Below the pieces are notes generated by a model that was given only the letters and a program-made list of their open reading frames with translations, did no database searches and was not told the DNA's origin. This document shows positions 43,522 through 51,595 of a stretch of DNA of 64,000 nucleotides, piece by piece (the stretch's first letter is position 1; each line of letters begins with the position of its first letter). Position numbers and translations under genes: made by a program. This DNA is from JAUWMI01 sp964454265 (GTDB lineage Bacteria > Sumerlaeota > Sumerlaeia > MWCT01 > JAUWMI01), in the NCBI GenBank assembly GCA_964454265.1, contig CAYVXD010000006.1, forward strand, positions 1-64,000, in the 5' to 3' direction.

Positions 43522-43549
43522 GTAGGAGCGTTCAATTGAACGCCCGCAC
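43522..43549. repeat. 28-bp imperfect palindrome, GTAGGAGC variant
   Basis: GTAGGAGCGTTCAA is followed by TTGAACGCCCGCAC, which complements it at 11 of 14 positions. Same length and outer arms as the perfect 28-bp palindromes, so a decayed copy. It sits between recF and ubiA on the minus strand. Confidence 0.7.
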
Positions 43550-43559
43550 AATCAGTTGC

Positions 43560-44429
43560 CTAACTGGCAAACCGGACGAGAAAATCCATTGCGCCACAGG
43601 CGAACAGAAATACGCTGATCAGGCCGTTGACCGTGAAGAACGCGGTATTTATGCGTGAGAGGTCGCGCGGACTCACCAGATGATGTTCGTATAAGAGCAG
43701 CCCGCCAGTGACAAGGACACCGAACAGGAAGAACAACGAAAGTGTACTGAGAAAATATACCATCAGGAAAGAGCAGAATGCGCCAGCATGAGCAAGCCGT
43801 GCCACACGCAGCGCCGCAGGAATTCCAAGTCGTTGAGGGATTGAGAGGATGCTGAGTTTAACGTCAATGTCATAATCCTGGCATGCGTAAAGAATGTCAA
43901 AGCCTGCGGTCCAGAGCAGCACGCCCAGTCCCAGTACCAGCGGAGGCACGGCAAAGGCTCCGCGCACTGCCACCCATGCCCCAATCGGAGCCAGGCTGAG
44001 TGCCAGGCCTAGAATGAAGTGCGAGTAGATAGTAACGCGTTTTGTGTAGGAATAGCCAAGGATGATAATGAGCGCTACTGGCGAGAGGGCGAAGGTTAAC
44101 TGGTTGAGCTGTGAAGCACAGAAGATAAAGAGCAGGGCCATTAGTGCTACAAATCCCCAGGTGAACGTCAGGCTGAGCTTGCCGGTAGGAAGCGCGCGAG
44201 TGCGTGTGCGCGGATTCTGGCGGTCGTAATCAAGGTCAACGATGCGATTGAAGGCCATGGCAGCAGAGCGGGCAAACACGCAGGCCAGCACAATCAGAAC
44301 GATGACGCGCAGCGAAGGAATCCCATGTGCCGCAAGAAGCATACTGATCAGGGCAAAAGGCAGTGCAAAGGCCGAATGCTCGAATTTAATCATTTCCAGC
44401 ACCACGGCAATCTTGCGCATAAGTTTCAT
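43560..44429 (-). CDS. ubiA: UbiA-family prenyltransferase (quinone biosynthesis)
   Basis: A 289-residue integral membrane prenyltransferase with about eight spans that joins a polyprenyl chain to an aromatic ring. The two Asp-rich, Mg-diphosphate-binding motifs are NRIVDLDYDRQNPRTRTR near residue 61 and DILYACQDYDIDVKLSI near 173. The LPTGKLS loop after the first motif is typical of UbiA/MqnP. With ubiX and ubiE in the same overlapping operon it is a quinone enzyme. Whether the ring is 4-hydroxybenzoate (ubiquinone) or the futalosine-route naphthoate (MqnP, menaquinone) cannot be told from sequence; an anaerobic-type host favours menaquinone. Confidence 0.9.
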   Translation of the reverse strand: MKLMRKIAVVLEMIKFEHSAFALPFALISMLLAAHGIPSLRVIVLIVLACVFARSAAMAFNRIVDLDYDRQNPRTRTRALPTGKLSLTFTWGFVALMALLFIFCASQLNQLTFALSPVALIIILGYSYTKRVTIYSHFILGLALSLAPIGAWVAVRGAFAVPPLVLGLGVLLWTAGFDILYACQDYDIDVKLSILSIPQRLGIPAALRVARLAHAGAFCSFLMVYFLSTLSLFFLFGVLVTGGLLLYEHHLVSPRDLSRINTAFFTVNGLISVFLFACGAMDFLVRFAS

Positions 44430-45040
44430 GTCAGGGGATCCTCAGAAGACCACTGAATTTTCCCAGGATGAGGCAACCCAAGGTGGGCAAAGATTCTGGA
44501 AATGAGAAAGTCCGCCAGGTCGTCAATTGTTGTGGGATGATGATAGAAAGCCGGCATAGCAGGCAGGATACAGGCACCAGCATGGGTGAGGGTCAGCATA
44601 TTCTCGAGATGGATTGCGTTGAGGGGTGTTTCGCGCGGAACGAGTATCAATGGTCGGTGTTCCTTGAGGCAGACATCGGCGGTGCGCGTTATAAGATTAG
44701 CAGCGTAGCCTGTTGCCACGGCACTAAGCGTTTTCATGGAGCAAGGAATGATGACCATGGCGTCGTAAGGGGTTGATCCGCTGGCTGGTGGTGCGAGTAG
44801 ATCATCATTGAGATGATGGGTGAGCTTTGCCAGCGCATCTGGGCTGACCGAAAGGAAATCCGCAAGACGCAATGACTGCTGAAATCCGGTCACTTTGAGT
44901 TCCTTTTCGATGAGCAGGGCAGCGGTTTGCGTAATGATGAGGGACACAGTAACCGGCAGGGTCACGACAGTTTCCAGGAAGCGCCTGGCATAATAGACGC
45001 CGCTTGCACCGCTAATGCCGACGATGAGACGTGTGATCAT
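44426..45040 (-). CDS. ubiX: Flavin prenyltransferase UbiX
   Basis: A 204-residue flavin prenyltransferase that makes prenylated FMN, the cofactor of UbiD-type decarboxylases. The FMN-binding GISGASGVYYARRFLE at the N-terminus, MVIIPCSMKTLSAVATGYAANLITRTADV and the RPLILVPRETPLNAIHLENML segment are all characteristic. The usual length is about 190-200. It overlaps ubiE and ubiA by 4 bp at each end, so all three genes are translationally coupled. No ubiD or mqnL decarboxylase partner is present in the window. Confidence 0.95.
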   Translation of the reverse strand: MITRLIVGISGASGVYYARRFLETVVTLPVTVSLIITQTAALLIEKELKVTGFQQSLRLADFLSVSPDALAKLTHHLNDDLLAPPASGSTPYDAMVIIPCSMKTLSAVATGYAANLITRTADVCLKEHRPLILVPRETPLNAIHLENMLTLTHAGACILPAMPAFYHHPTTIDDLADFLISRIFAHLGLPHPGKIQWSSEDPLT

Positions 45041-45738
45041 GGTACCTCTCCCAGAAAGTAGCGGACGATTCCGTGCGTACGCGGGATCACGCGAACGTTG
45101 TGAAGACCGGAGGCCAGCAGCAGACCCTTGAGCTGCTCAGGATCGGGAAATGTGTGAATAGAATGCTGTAAATAGCCGTAGGCGTGGCTACGTGTTAACC
45201 AGTAGCCAATGCGAGGCAGCACGCGGGTCAAGTAGAGGCGATAGAGATTTCGGAAGACTCCACGTGATGGAAGTGAGAATTCAAGGATAAGCACTTTTCC
45301 TCCGGGTCGGGTGACACGAGCCATTTCGCGTATTCCCTGGGCCAGATCACTAAGGTTGCGAAATCCAAAGGCAACGGTGACGAGGTCGAAAGATTGATCG
45401 GCGAAGGGGAGAGAAAGGCAATCAGCCTGAACCAGACATGGCGAATTATTGAGTGATGCGCGTTGGATTTTGAGCCGGGCTTTTGTGAGCATGGCACGGG
45501 AGAAATCAAGGCCGACGATTACGGCATCAGGGCGAGCGGCTGCGGCAATACAGAGGGCCAGATCAGCCGTCCCGGTACACAAGTCAAGGACGCGGGTGAC
45601 GTTGCCATTGAGCACCATTCTAGCTGCGAGGTGACGCCAGTGCTTATCAATATTTGCGCTGAGTAGATGATTCAGCAGATCGTAGGCTGGCGCTACGGTG
45701 TCGAACATTTTTTGAATCTGCAGGGCTGTTTCATCCAC
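45037..45738 (-). CDS. ubiE: Demethylmenaquinone/ubiquinone methyltransferase UbiE/MenG
   Basis: A 233-residue SAM-dependent C-methyltransferase of quinone synthesis. Motif I is VLDLCTGTADLALCIA, then AVIVGLDFSRAML, and the UbiE-specific PFADQSFDLVTVAFGFRNLSDLAQGIREMARVTRPGG block and EFSLPSRGVFRNLYRLYL follow. The start is GTG 45738 with AAAGAGA 8 nt upstream. It leads the three-gene ubiE-ubiX-ubiA operon, each joined by ATGA overlaps. Confidence 0.95.
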   Translation of the reverse strand: MDETALQIQKMFDTVAPAYDLLNHLLSANIDKHWRHLAARMVLNGNVTRVLDLCTGTADLALCIAAAARPDAVIVGLDFSRAMLTKARLKIQRASLNNSPCLVQADCLSLPFADQSFDLVTVAFGFRNLSDLAQGIREMARVTRPGGKVLILEFSLPSRGVFRNLYRLYLTRVLPRIGYWLTRSHAYGYLQHSIHTFPDPEQLKGLLLASGLHNVRVIPRTHGIVRYFLGEVP

Positions 45739-45807
45739 GTGAATTTTCTCTTTGTAAGGACCGGGTTGTGCGGAGTGTCCTCTCTGGTCTAGAGAAGTTC
45801 AATGACA

Positions 45808-46050
45808 CTAGTGGTAAGCATGGCCGCTCGTGATAGAGATTCTGGGTCGCTCGCCAAGGCACCGGTCTTCGTGGAGACCAAAAATAGTGGCTCCGGTGAC
45901 GGCAATAAACTGCTCCTTGGAATTCAGCAAGTCTGAAGGCCGACGATTATAGAGTAGGTGCACTTTGCCCTTGATGCGGTTCTGAAGGGTCTCGAAGACG
46001 ACGGGGATGGTCTGCTTATTCACGAAATGCACATTTTTGGATTGCACCAT
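45808..46050 (-). CDS. Small conserved protein resembling DUF6812
   Basis: An 80-residue protein (ATG 46050; a GTG at 46086 would add 12 residues). The pattern IPVVFETLQNRIKGKVHLLYNRRPSDLLNSKEQFIAVTGATIF looks like a small beta-rich module that I recall from uncharacterised DUF6812-type proteins (I cannot confirm the family number here). No signal peptide or membrane span. It lies upstream of ubiE on the same strand, 69 bp away. The divergent spacer to 46570 holds no gene that I can support. Confidence 0.55.
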   Translation of the reverse strand: MVQSKNVHFVNKQTIPVVFETLQNRIKGKVHLLYNRRPSDLLNSKEQFIAVTGATIFGLHEDRCLGERPRISITSGHAYH

Positions 46051-46086
46051 TGTGTATGCCTCTGCTTGATGAAAGTTATCCGCCAC

Positions 46087-46570
46087 ACCTAAGACTGGTG
46101 TATCATGAATCTTACGTATATCCTGGCGGCTGCATGAATTGCAAGGCAGAATTCAGAGCATGCGGGCTTATCCCGACGAGCAGCGGTGGGAAGAGAGTTC
46201 CCATGGCGAAATGAGTGGTTAATTAAGCCCGATATAGGGAGTTTGTTGGAAAATGGCATATGCAGAGGTGCAGAGACTCGACGTGCGTAGGTACGTATTT
46301 TAATGGGGTTGAGGCGCATTAATGTTTGACAGGCAACGTGCAATCTTTTAAGAGTGCATGCTAGTCATTTGACAAGAGGGATAGAGGTAGAGCAAGCAAT
46401 TTCAAGTCGGTAGATTGGCACGAGCAGAAAGAAGCACCTATTGCGAGGTGTTTAATGCACCCAGGCGCATGAATGTGAGCAATGCTGGCATGGACTGGTG
46501 GCGCAGAGCGGATATTGAGTGTCAGCGGCCAGCGGGCTAATTATTCTATCGTGCTACAAGGTGGTGTGTC
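46087..46570. other. Divergent spacer at the minus-to-plus strand switch
   Basis: Genes from 26 to 46 kb run mostly on the minus strand and those from 46.5 to 62 kb on the plus strand, and this is the junction. An 84-codon minus-strand frame inside it has no recognisable features and is probably not a gene. No DnaA box or repeat was noticed. AAGGTGG at 46559-46565 serves the next gene. Confidence 0.5.
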
Positions 46571-47089
46571 ATGGCAAAAGAGAAACAGCGGCCGTCGGCA
46601 TTAGTCATTTTTGCGTTCATTCTGGCATTGATGGCGTTTTTGATGGCTGCTGCGGCCCTGTTCGTGGCTTATGACAGTGGGAAGTTTACACGTCGAGTCC
46701 GCGCTCTGATTGAATTACCGGGATCGGTGAATAAGAAAACGCTGGAGGATGAATGGGGTCGGATTCAAGAGAAGTTTGCTGACGCGAAAGAGTCTCTAGT
46801 GGAATACAAGGATACGAATCTTACGGCTGCCAAGCTGGAAGAAGCAAAAGAGATGTTGGTGAACTATAAGGAAAAGATCACACCGGAATATCAGAAGAAG
46901 GTTCAGGCGCTAGCCGAAAGGACCAACTCGGTCATTGAGGCAGTGAAAGAGCGGGGCAAGAATGCGGGAGAGAAACTAGATGGATTGATGCGGGCAGTGG
47001 ACCGGGTGTTTAAGCCTGAAGCTGCGGAGCCAGAGGAAGAAGAGGCAGCGTTGCAAAAGACAGCGCCCGAGGGCACGCCGACAGACTAA
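46571..47089 (+). CDS. Membrane-anchored coiled-coil protein of unknown function
   Basis: A 172-residue protein with one membrane span (ALVIFAFILALMAFLMAAAALFVAY, residues 10-34), then about 100 charged, heptad-rich residues (KKTLEDEWGRIQEKFADAKESLVEYKD; KEMLVNYKEKITPEYQKKVQALAERTNSVIEAVKERG is split by repeats of VxYK) predicting a coiled coil, and an acidic tail (EAAEPEEEEAALQ). No family recognised. GGTGG precedes ATG 46571. It starts a plus-strand series of envelope proteins and lies 62 bp before the CehA-like lipoprotein, so it may share its transcript. Confidence 0.7.
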   Translation: MAKEKQRPSALVIFAFILALMAFLMAAAALFVAYDSGKFTRRVRALIELPGSVNKKTLEDEWGRIQEKFADAKESLVEYKDTNLTAAKLEEAKEMLVNYKEKITPEYQKKVQALAERTNSVIEAVKERGKNAGEKLDGLMRAVDRVFKPEAAEPEEEEAALQKTAPEGTPTD

Positions 47090-47151
47090 GAATAGAGCAG
47101 CCGCGCGTGGTCAGGTCAGAAGCGGTGATCAACCCTAAGGAGGATTTCTGA

Positions 47152-49758
47152 ATGCAAGCTAGAGAAAGGTGCGCCAGTTTTTCGCGATGGTTTATAGGAT
47201 CGGTGGGACTGATTTTAATGGTTCTTTCGGCGTGTACGTTTTTTGTTCGGCGAGAAGGCGAGTTGCGGCCGGGAGTTAAAGTGACGAACCCAGCAGTAGA
47301 ACGGGGTGAACTGCGGGCAGAAAAGATTACTGATCGGCGAGACCTAACGATGGGAGGCTGGGCACAAGGCACGCTGGGAGATTACCTTTTGGAGAACAAG
47401 CGGATCAAGATCGTTGTGAGTGATCCATTGCACGTAACGGGTAAGGTGCAGAGTGGTGGCGAGATTATTGATGTCGCCAGAACAGAGGATAGCCTGGACT
47501 ACTTCGGGCATCTCTATACACGATATACGAGCGGCAATATCCTGCCCTACCGATTCACGGCAATTTCAACGAAGCTCACGGGCTACGAAAACGATGCGGT
47601 TGGGGTGATTGTGACAGGGGAAGACGTTGAACACCCGGGGATTCTGGTGCAGAATGAGTACATTCTGGAGCCGAATAGCAATGTCTTGCGTATTGTAACG
47701 CGCCTGACGAATCCGACCACGGCGACGCTGTCAATGACTCCGGTTGGTGATGACGTTGAGTGGGGTGCTACGAGTATCTTTGTGGGCGGATACGGCGTTC
47801 CACATCAACGTGGTGCTGTTGTTACAGAATCGGATTGGCTGTGCGGCTTTGCTGACAGCTTTTCCGTGGGCATTGTGACAAAGCAAGGGAAGATTAAAGG
47901 AACTCACATGGGCACAACCTCAGAGCTGACATACCAAGAGGCGACTCTGGCGCCCCAACAGAGCCTGAGCTACGAGCGGTATCTTATGGTGGCGGACAAG
48001 AGTCTTTCAAGGATCTCAGACTTTGCTTACGAGTTAAAGGATATTCCGTACGGCTACATTGCAGGCCGGGTGCTGGAGATGACGACCCAGAAGCCAATTG
48101 CGGACGCAGATATACGTATTATTTCAGGCCGGGTGAAAGGCGAGCCGCTGCCGGCTAGGCCTTTTACGCGCAGTTATACGAATGCGGATGGGGAGTTTAA
48201 CCTGATGGTCCCCGGTGAAGCGAGCTATTTCATGCAGGTGAGCGCGTTCGGACGCGAAGCAGAGCAGCGCCGGCTGAGTTTTAGCGTCTTAACAGGGGCG
48301 TCGTACGTAACTGATATCCAGGTTTCGCCACCTAATGTTTTCCATTATCGGGTAGTTGATGCAGATACGGGGAAGTTGCTTCCATGCAAGATAACGTTTC
48401 TCGCTATTCCTCCAACAGAACACCTTGATTTTGGGCCGCCGGTGAAGGCTGAAGGAGCCCGGAATGCCTATTGCTCTGCAACGGGTGAAGGCGAGATTGT
48501 TGTATCGGCAGGGCAGTATCGAGTAATTATCAGCCGCGGGATTGAATATACAACATTTGAGAAGGAAATGGCAATTACGTACGGTAGCGAGAATCGGCTG
48601 GAAGCACAATTGAAACGCGTAATAGACACGTCGGGTTACGTGAGTGCAGATATCGGGGTGCGAACTGAGCAGTCGTATGACTGCCCTGTTTCTGCGCGTG
48701 ATCGGGTGATTGCCGCTGCTGCAGAGGGTGTGGAATACATTGTAACGGGTGATACTAATTATGCAACCGATCTGGGGCTTACCATTCGGGAGCTTGGTCT
48801 CGAGATGATTGTGAATAGCTGTCCAGGGAAACGTATCGAGTTTATGGGAGAGGATACGACAGGTAAGTTTCTTGTGTTTCCCGTGCAGGCTGATACAGGT
48901 GGCGCCGCTGAGGTTTCGCAGGCCCCCGAAACAGTGCCTGCAAGGCTTTTTCGGTATTTGCGCAAGACGTATCCGGGCGCTCTGGTGGCGGTTGACCGTC
49001 CGCTTTTCCCTGACGAGGGTTACTTTACTCTGTTTGGATATAACCCTAAATCAGGGCAGGTGGAGCAACAGAAAGGGTTTTCGTATGATTTTGATGCATT
49101 GTTGATCTGGGAGGGCAAGCGCATGGGAGCGATCCGCGATGCGCGTGAGCTGATGTATCAGATGCTATTCCAAGAGCACTCCTATATGCCAATCGGGGGC
49201 TCGAATTCGCGCTTTACTTTTGGAGAAGAGACGGGCTACCCACGGGTGTATTTTGCATCGCCGTCGGACAACCCGGCGGAGGTTACTAAAGAAGCATTCG
49301 TGAAAGCGATCCAGGCGGGGCAGGTCATCGTTACGAATGGCCCCCTTATTCGCTTTACGGTGAATGGCCAAGGCCCTGGATCGCTGGTAACGGACACGGA
49401 CGGCGTGGTGGATTGTGTGCTGGAGGTGTATGCTGCGCCCTGGGTAGATGTGGAAGTGATCGAAATAGCTAAGGACGGGATTTTTGCAAAACAAATCTAT
49501 CAGCCTTCAATCACGGAGATTCAGCGCTATCCACGCCAGCGGACGCCGGATGCGGGGCGATTCCAGCTGCGGGCGACGCAGGACGTGATTATTGACGTGA
49601 TAGTGCGAGGTCGCAAGTCCATGGATCCGGTGGTTGCGCCATTCTCCTATGAAGAGGGAGGGGGCGTCGTGCCTTTTGCGATAACCGGGCCGATTTTTGT
49701 TGATGCTAATGGAAACGGAAAATATGATCCTCCGCCTGCGGACAGGCGCGGCTGGTAA
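47152..49758 (+). CDS. Lipoprotein with degenerate CehA/McbA-type PHP domain
   Basis: An 868-residue lipoprotein (lipobox VLSAC, Cys28). Residues 60-300 are a beta-sandwich-like region, about 300-385 a carboxypeptidase-regulatory-like beta-sandwich (YIAGRVLEMTTQKPIADADIRI...NADGEFNLMVPGE), and about 490-770 match CehA/McbA PHP metallohydrolases, ending with VIVTNGPLIRFTVNG (about 726). The metal-binding residues are gone: the usual DxHxHT is D500-I-G-V-R-T, and TDHN is G533-D-T-N. It is therefore probably a non-catalytic binding protein. It ends with a possible calcium-type VDANGNGKYD. AAGGAGG before ATG 47152. A terminator follows at 49860. Confidence 0.75.
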   Translation: MQARERCASFSRWFIGSVGLILMVLSACTFFVRREGELRPGVKVTNPAVERGELRAEKITDRRDLTMGGWAQGTLGDYLLENKRIKIVVSDPLHVTGKVQSGGEIIDVARTEDSLDYFGHLYTRYTSGNILPYRFTAISTKLTGYENDAVGVIVTGEDVEHPGILVQNEYILEPNSNVLRIVTRLTNPTTATLSMTPVGDDVEWGATSIFVGGYGVPHQRGAVVTESDWLCGFADSFSVGIVTKQGKIKGTHMGTTSELTYQEATLAPQQSLSYERYLMVADKSLSRISDFAYELKDIPYGYIAGRVLEMTTQKPIADADIRIISGRVKGEPLPARPFTRSYTNADGEFNLMVPGEASYFMQVSAFGREAEQRRLSFSVLTGASYVTDIQVSPPNVFHYRVVDADTGKLLPCKITFLAIPPTEHLDFGPPVKAEGARNAYCSATGEGEIVVSAGQYRVIISRGIEYTTFEKEMAITYGSENRLEAQLKRVIDTSGYVSADIGVRTEQSYDCPVSARDRVIAAAAEGVEYIVTGDTNYATDLGLTIRELGLEMIVNSCPGKRIEFMGEDTTGKFLVFPVQADTGGAAEVSQAPETVPARLFRYLRKTYPGALVAVDRPLFPDEGYFTLFGYNPKSGQVEQQKGFSYDFDALLIWEGKRMGAIRDARELMYQMLFQEHSYMPIGGSNSRFTFGEETGYPRVYFASPSDNPAEVTKEAFVKAIQAGQVIVTNGPLIRFTVNGQGPGSLVTDTDGVVDCVLEVYAAPWVDVEVIEIAKDGIFAKQIYQPSITEIQRYPRQRTPDAGRFQLRATQDVIIDVIVRGRKSMDPVVAPFSYEEGGGVVPFAITGPIFVDANGNGKYDPPPADRRGW

Positions 49759-49859
49759 CAGACGATCAGGCGCAGGGCCATAAGCGCGCGATGGCGGTGG
49801 GCAGTTGCCAAACGATGGGCGAATACTTGTACGCCTCTGGCGTATTGGCGGTACAACAG

Positions 49860-49886
49860 GAGGGGCTGTGCCCCTCTTATTTTTTG
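49860..49886 (+). terminator. Rho-independent terminator after the CehA-like gene
   Basis: GAGGGGC-TGT-GCCCCTC (49860-49876) is a 7-bp GC-rich stem with a 3-nt loop, followed by TTATTTTTT. It lies about 100 bp past the stop at 49758 and before the next gene at 50007, so the peptidase probably has its own promoter. Confidence 0.75.
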
Positions 49887-50006
49887 GTGCATACCCGGAC
49901 GGTTCCTGTCTGGAATGTATATGGTGTCCGCATAGTTCCTTTTCAGATGTGCAACGCGATGAATCTACAATATGGGGCATAAGAGTTACCTGGAGATATT
50001 GAGCCG

Positions 50007-51215
50007 ATGAAGCGACTGATCATTGTCGTCGGACTGGTGTTGGTTGGTGTGGGCGGTGGGATTTACATCTACAGCACTGCGCGCTCACGTGATCTATTGG
50101 CAGAGCAGATTAAAAACATCCTGGAGGTGGAGATTAGAGTACCGGCAGTTAACCCCGGCGCGCCACTGCTGCTTTTGGAAAATAATATTGAGTCGGTTGA
50201 GCTGGTAGCGCGCACTCGACTCGCTGTCGAGACCAGGCTTGGTATTCGAACGCGCAAGGAGGAATTACAATGGAGCGCAAGCGCAGGTAAGCTTTCCGTC
50301 GGATCAAAAGATACAAAGAGCGTCTGGTGGCCACCGGCCATAGGCACTCTGACTACCATTCGAATAGAGTACCGGGGCTGGTTTGAGCGGTTTCCTGAAA
50401 CTTTGCTGTGGGGTCCTGTTGTTGTGGAGAAGTCGTGTGAGGTGAGTGTTTTGCCTGCGACGCCGTTGCACCTGCTTCGTGATGGTGTGATTGACGGCTT
50501 TACAATAGGTGAATATTTAGACCCTCGCAGCACAGTGACTTTGCAGCGCTACGGTGACGAGGCGGTCTGGATTCGCCTGTATCCCGAGGCATATTTACCT
50601 CCAGATGGTTTCTATAAAGTGACAGCGGAAAATAAAGACTTGCCAATCTCCAAGCATTTCACCTTAGGGATATTTGCCATGGACTACCCGTGGTATTCGC
50701 TTGGTTTTCCGCAATACATTGCACTCGATTATGGTCTGGTTGAAAAGTTAGAGGCATTAATTGCACTGATGGAAGCCGATGGGTATCCGGCGTCGGATTT
50801 TGCTTTCATCTATGGATTTCGGTCGCCTGCTTTCAACCTTGGCACCATGGAGGAGGATCACGAGTATACGCTGAAGGTTCCCTTTTCGCTGCACCAATAT
50901 GGGAAAGCGGTAGATTTAGTAATTGATCATAATCACGATCTGGTCATGGATGACTTGAATGGTGATGGGCGTGTTGATATTCATGATGCGGCAGTGATTA
51001 TGCATTACGTAAATATTCTTGACCGTCAGTACCGAGAGAAAGGGAGCTGGCTGGTTGGAGGGGCCGGACTATACGAGCGCCATGATTTTCGGGGCCGCGT
51101 GCAGTCGCCCTATATTCACATTGACATGCGGGGATTTACCAATGAGAGGGGCGAGCTGATTCGATGGCCAGGGTTCTGGCCTGATGGAACACGTATTCGA
51201 TTCGGTCAGATATGA
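50007..51215 (+). CDS. MepK/DUF882-like (M15 fold) peptidase with embedded EF-hand loop
   Basis: A 402-residue protein with an N-terminal membrane anchor or signal (LIIVVGLVLVGVGGGIYIY). After a 190-residue beta-rich region, the C-terminal part (about 235-395) shows the zinc pattern of M15/YcbK-type peptidoglycan endopeptidases: H296-x6-D303 (SLHQYGKAVDLVID) and H371-x-D373 (YIHIDMRG). Between them lies D316-L-N-G-D-G-R-V-D-I-H-D327, an EF-hand/dockerin-like calcium loop with ligands at positions 1, 3, 5, 9 and 12. Probably extracytoplasmic and acting on cell-wall peptides, possibly calcium-dependent. It is not an operon member with its upstream neighbour. Confidence 0.72.
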   Translation: MKRLIIVVGLVLVGVGGGIYIYSTARSRDLLAEQIKNILEVEIRVPAVNPGAPLLLLENNIESVELVARTRLAVETRLGIRTRKEELQWSASAGKLSVGSKDTKSVWWPPAIGTLTTIRIEYRGWFERFPETLLWGPVVVEKSCEVSVLPATPLHLLRDGVIDGFTIGEYLDPRSTVTLQRYGDEAVWIRLYPEAYLPPDGFYKVTAENKDLPISKHFTLGIFAMDYPWYSLGFPQYIALDYGLVEKLEALIALMEADGYPASDFAFIYGFRSPAFNLGTMEEDHEYTLKVPFSLHQYGKAVDLVIDHNHDLVMDDLNGDGRVDIHDAAVIMHYVNILDRQYREKGSWLVGGAGLYERHDFRGRVQSPYIHIDMRGFTNERGELIRWPGFWPDGTRIRFGQI

Positions 51216-51414
51216 TTTCCGAATCATCTGTGGAAAGCAGAAAAAAGATTGCTTTTTATATGCCTTTCCGAAGATATTTAGATAGATTTTTATAGCTGCT
51301 TTATGAGGGGAGAAATTTGATTTTAAGTTGGGCGTTCTCAACAGAGGGTATGAGGTGCGCATAAAGTATATGGCTCTTTGTCAAATAAGTTAGCATTGTT
51401 TGATGAAAGATAGT

Positions 51415-51463
51415 CCCCTCACCTTAATCCTCTCCCCATCGGGGAGAGGGATGGGGTGAGGGG
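51415..51463. repeat. Inverted repeat CCCCTCACC...GGTGAGGGG
   Basis: Two 23-nt arms (51415-51437 and 51441-51463) pair with about five mismatches around three bases; the arms start CCCCTCACC and include CCTCTCCCC. This is a style of palindromic spacer repeat common in environmental genomes. It lies in the 380-bp spacer before the kinase gene. Confidence 0.75.
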
Positions 51464-51595
51464 GCTAGAAGAACAAATTGTTATTGACGCAACCTTATCT
51501 ACAAAAGGCTCAAGAATCTCTATTTACCATCTGTTTCGATCACTAGTTTGCTAACCTATCTGATAAAGAGCCAAGTATGTAATGGGGGTAAGCGT

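Noticed and set aside
46089..46343. 84-codon minus-strand frame in the divergent spacer at 46 kb
   Set aside because: No domain, unlike composition, and no ribosome-binding site.
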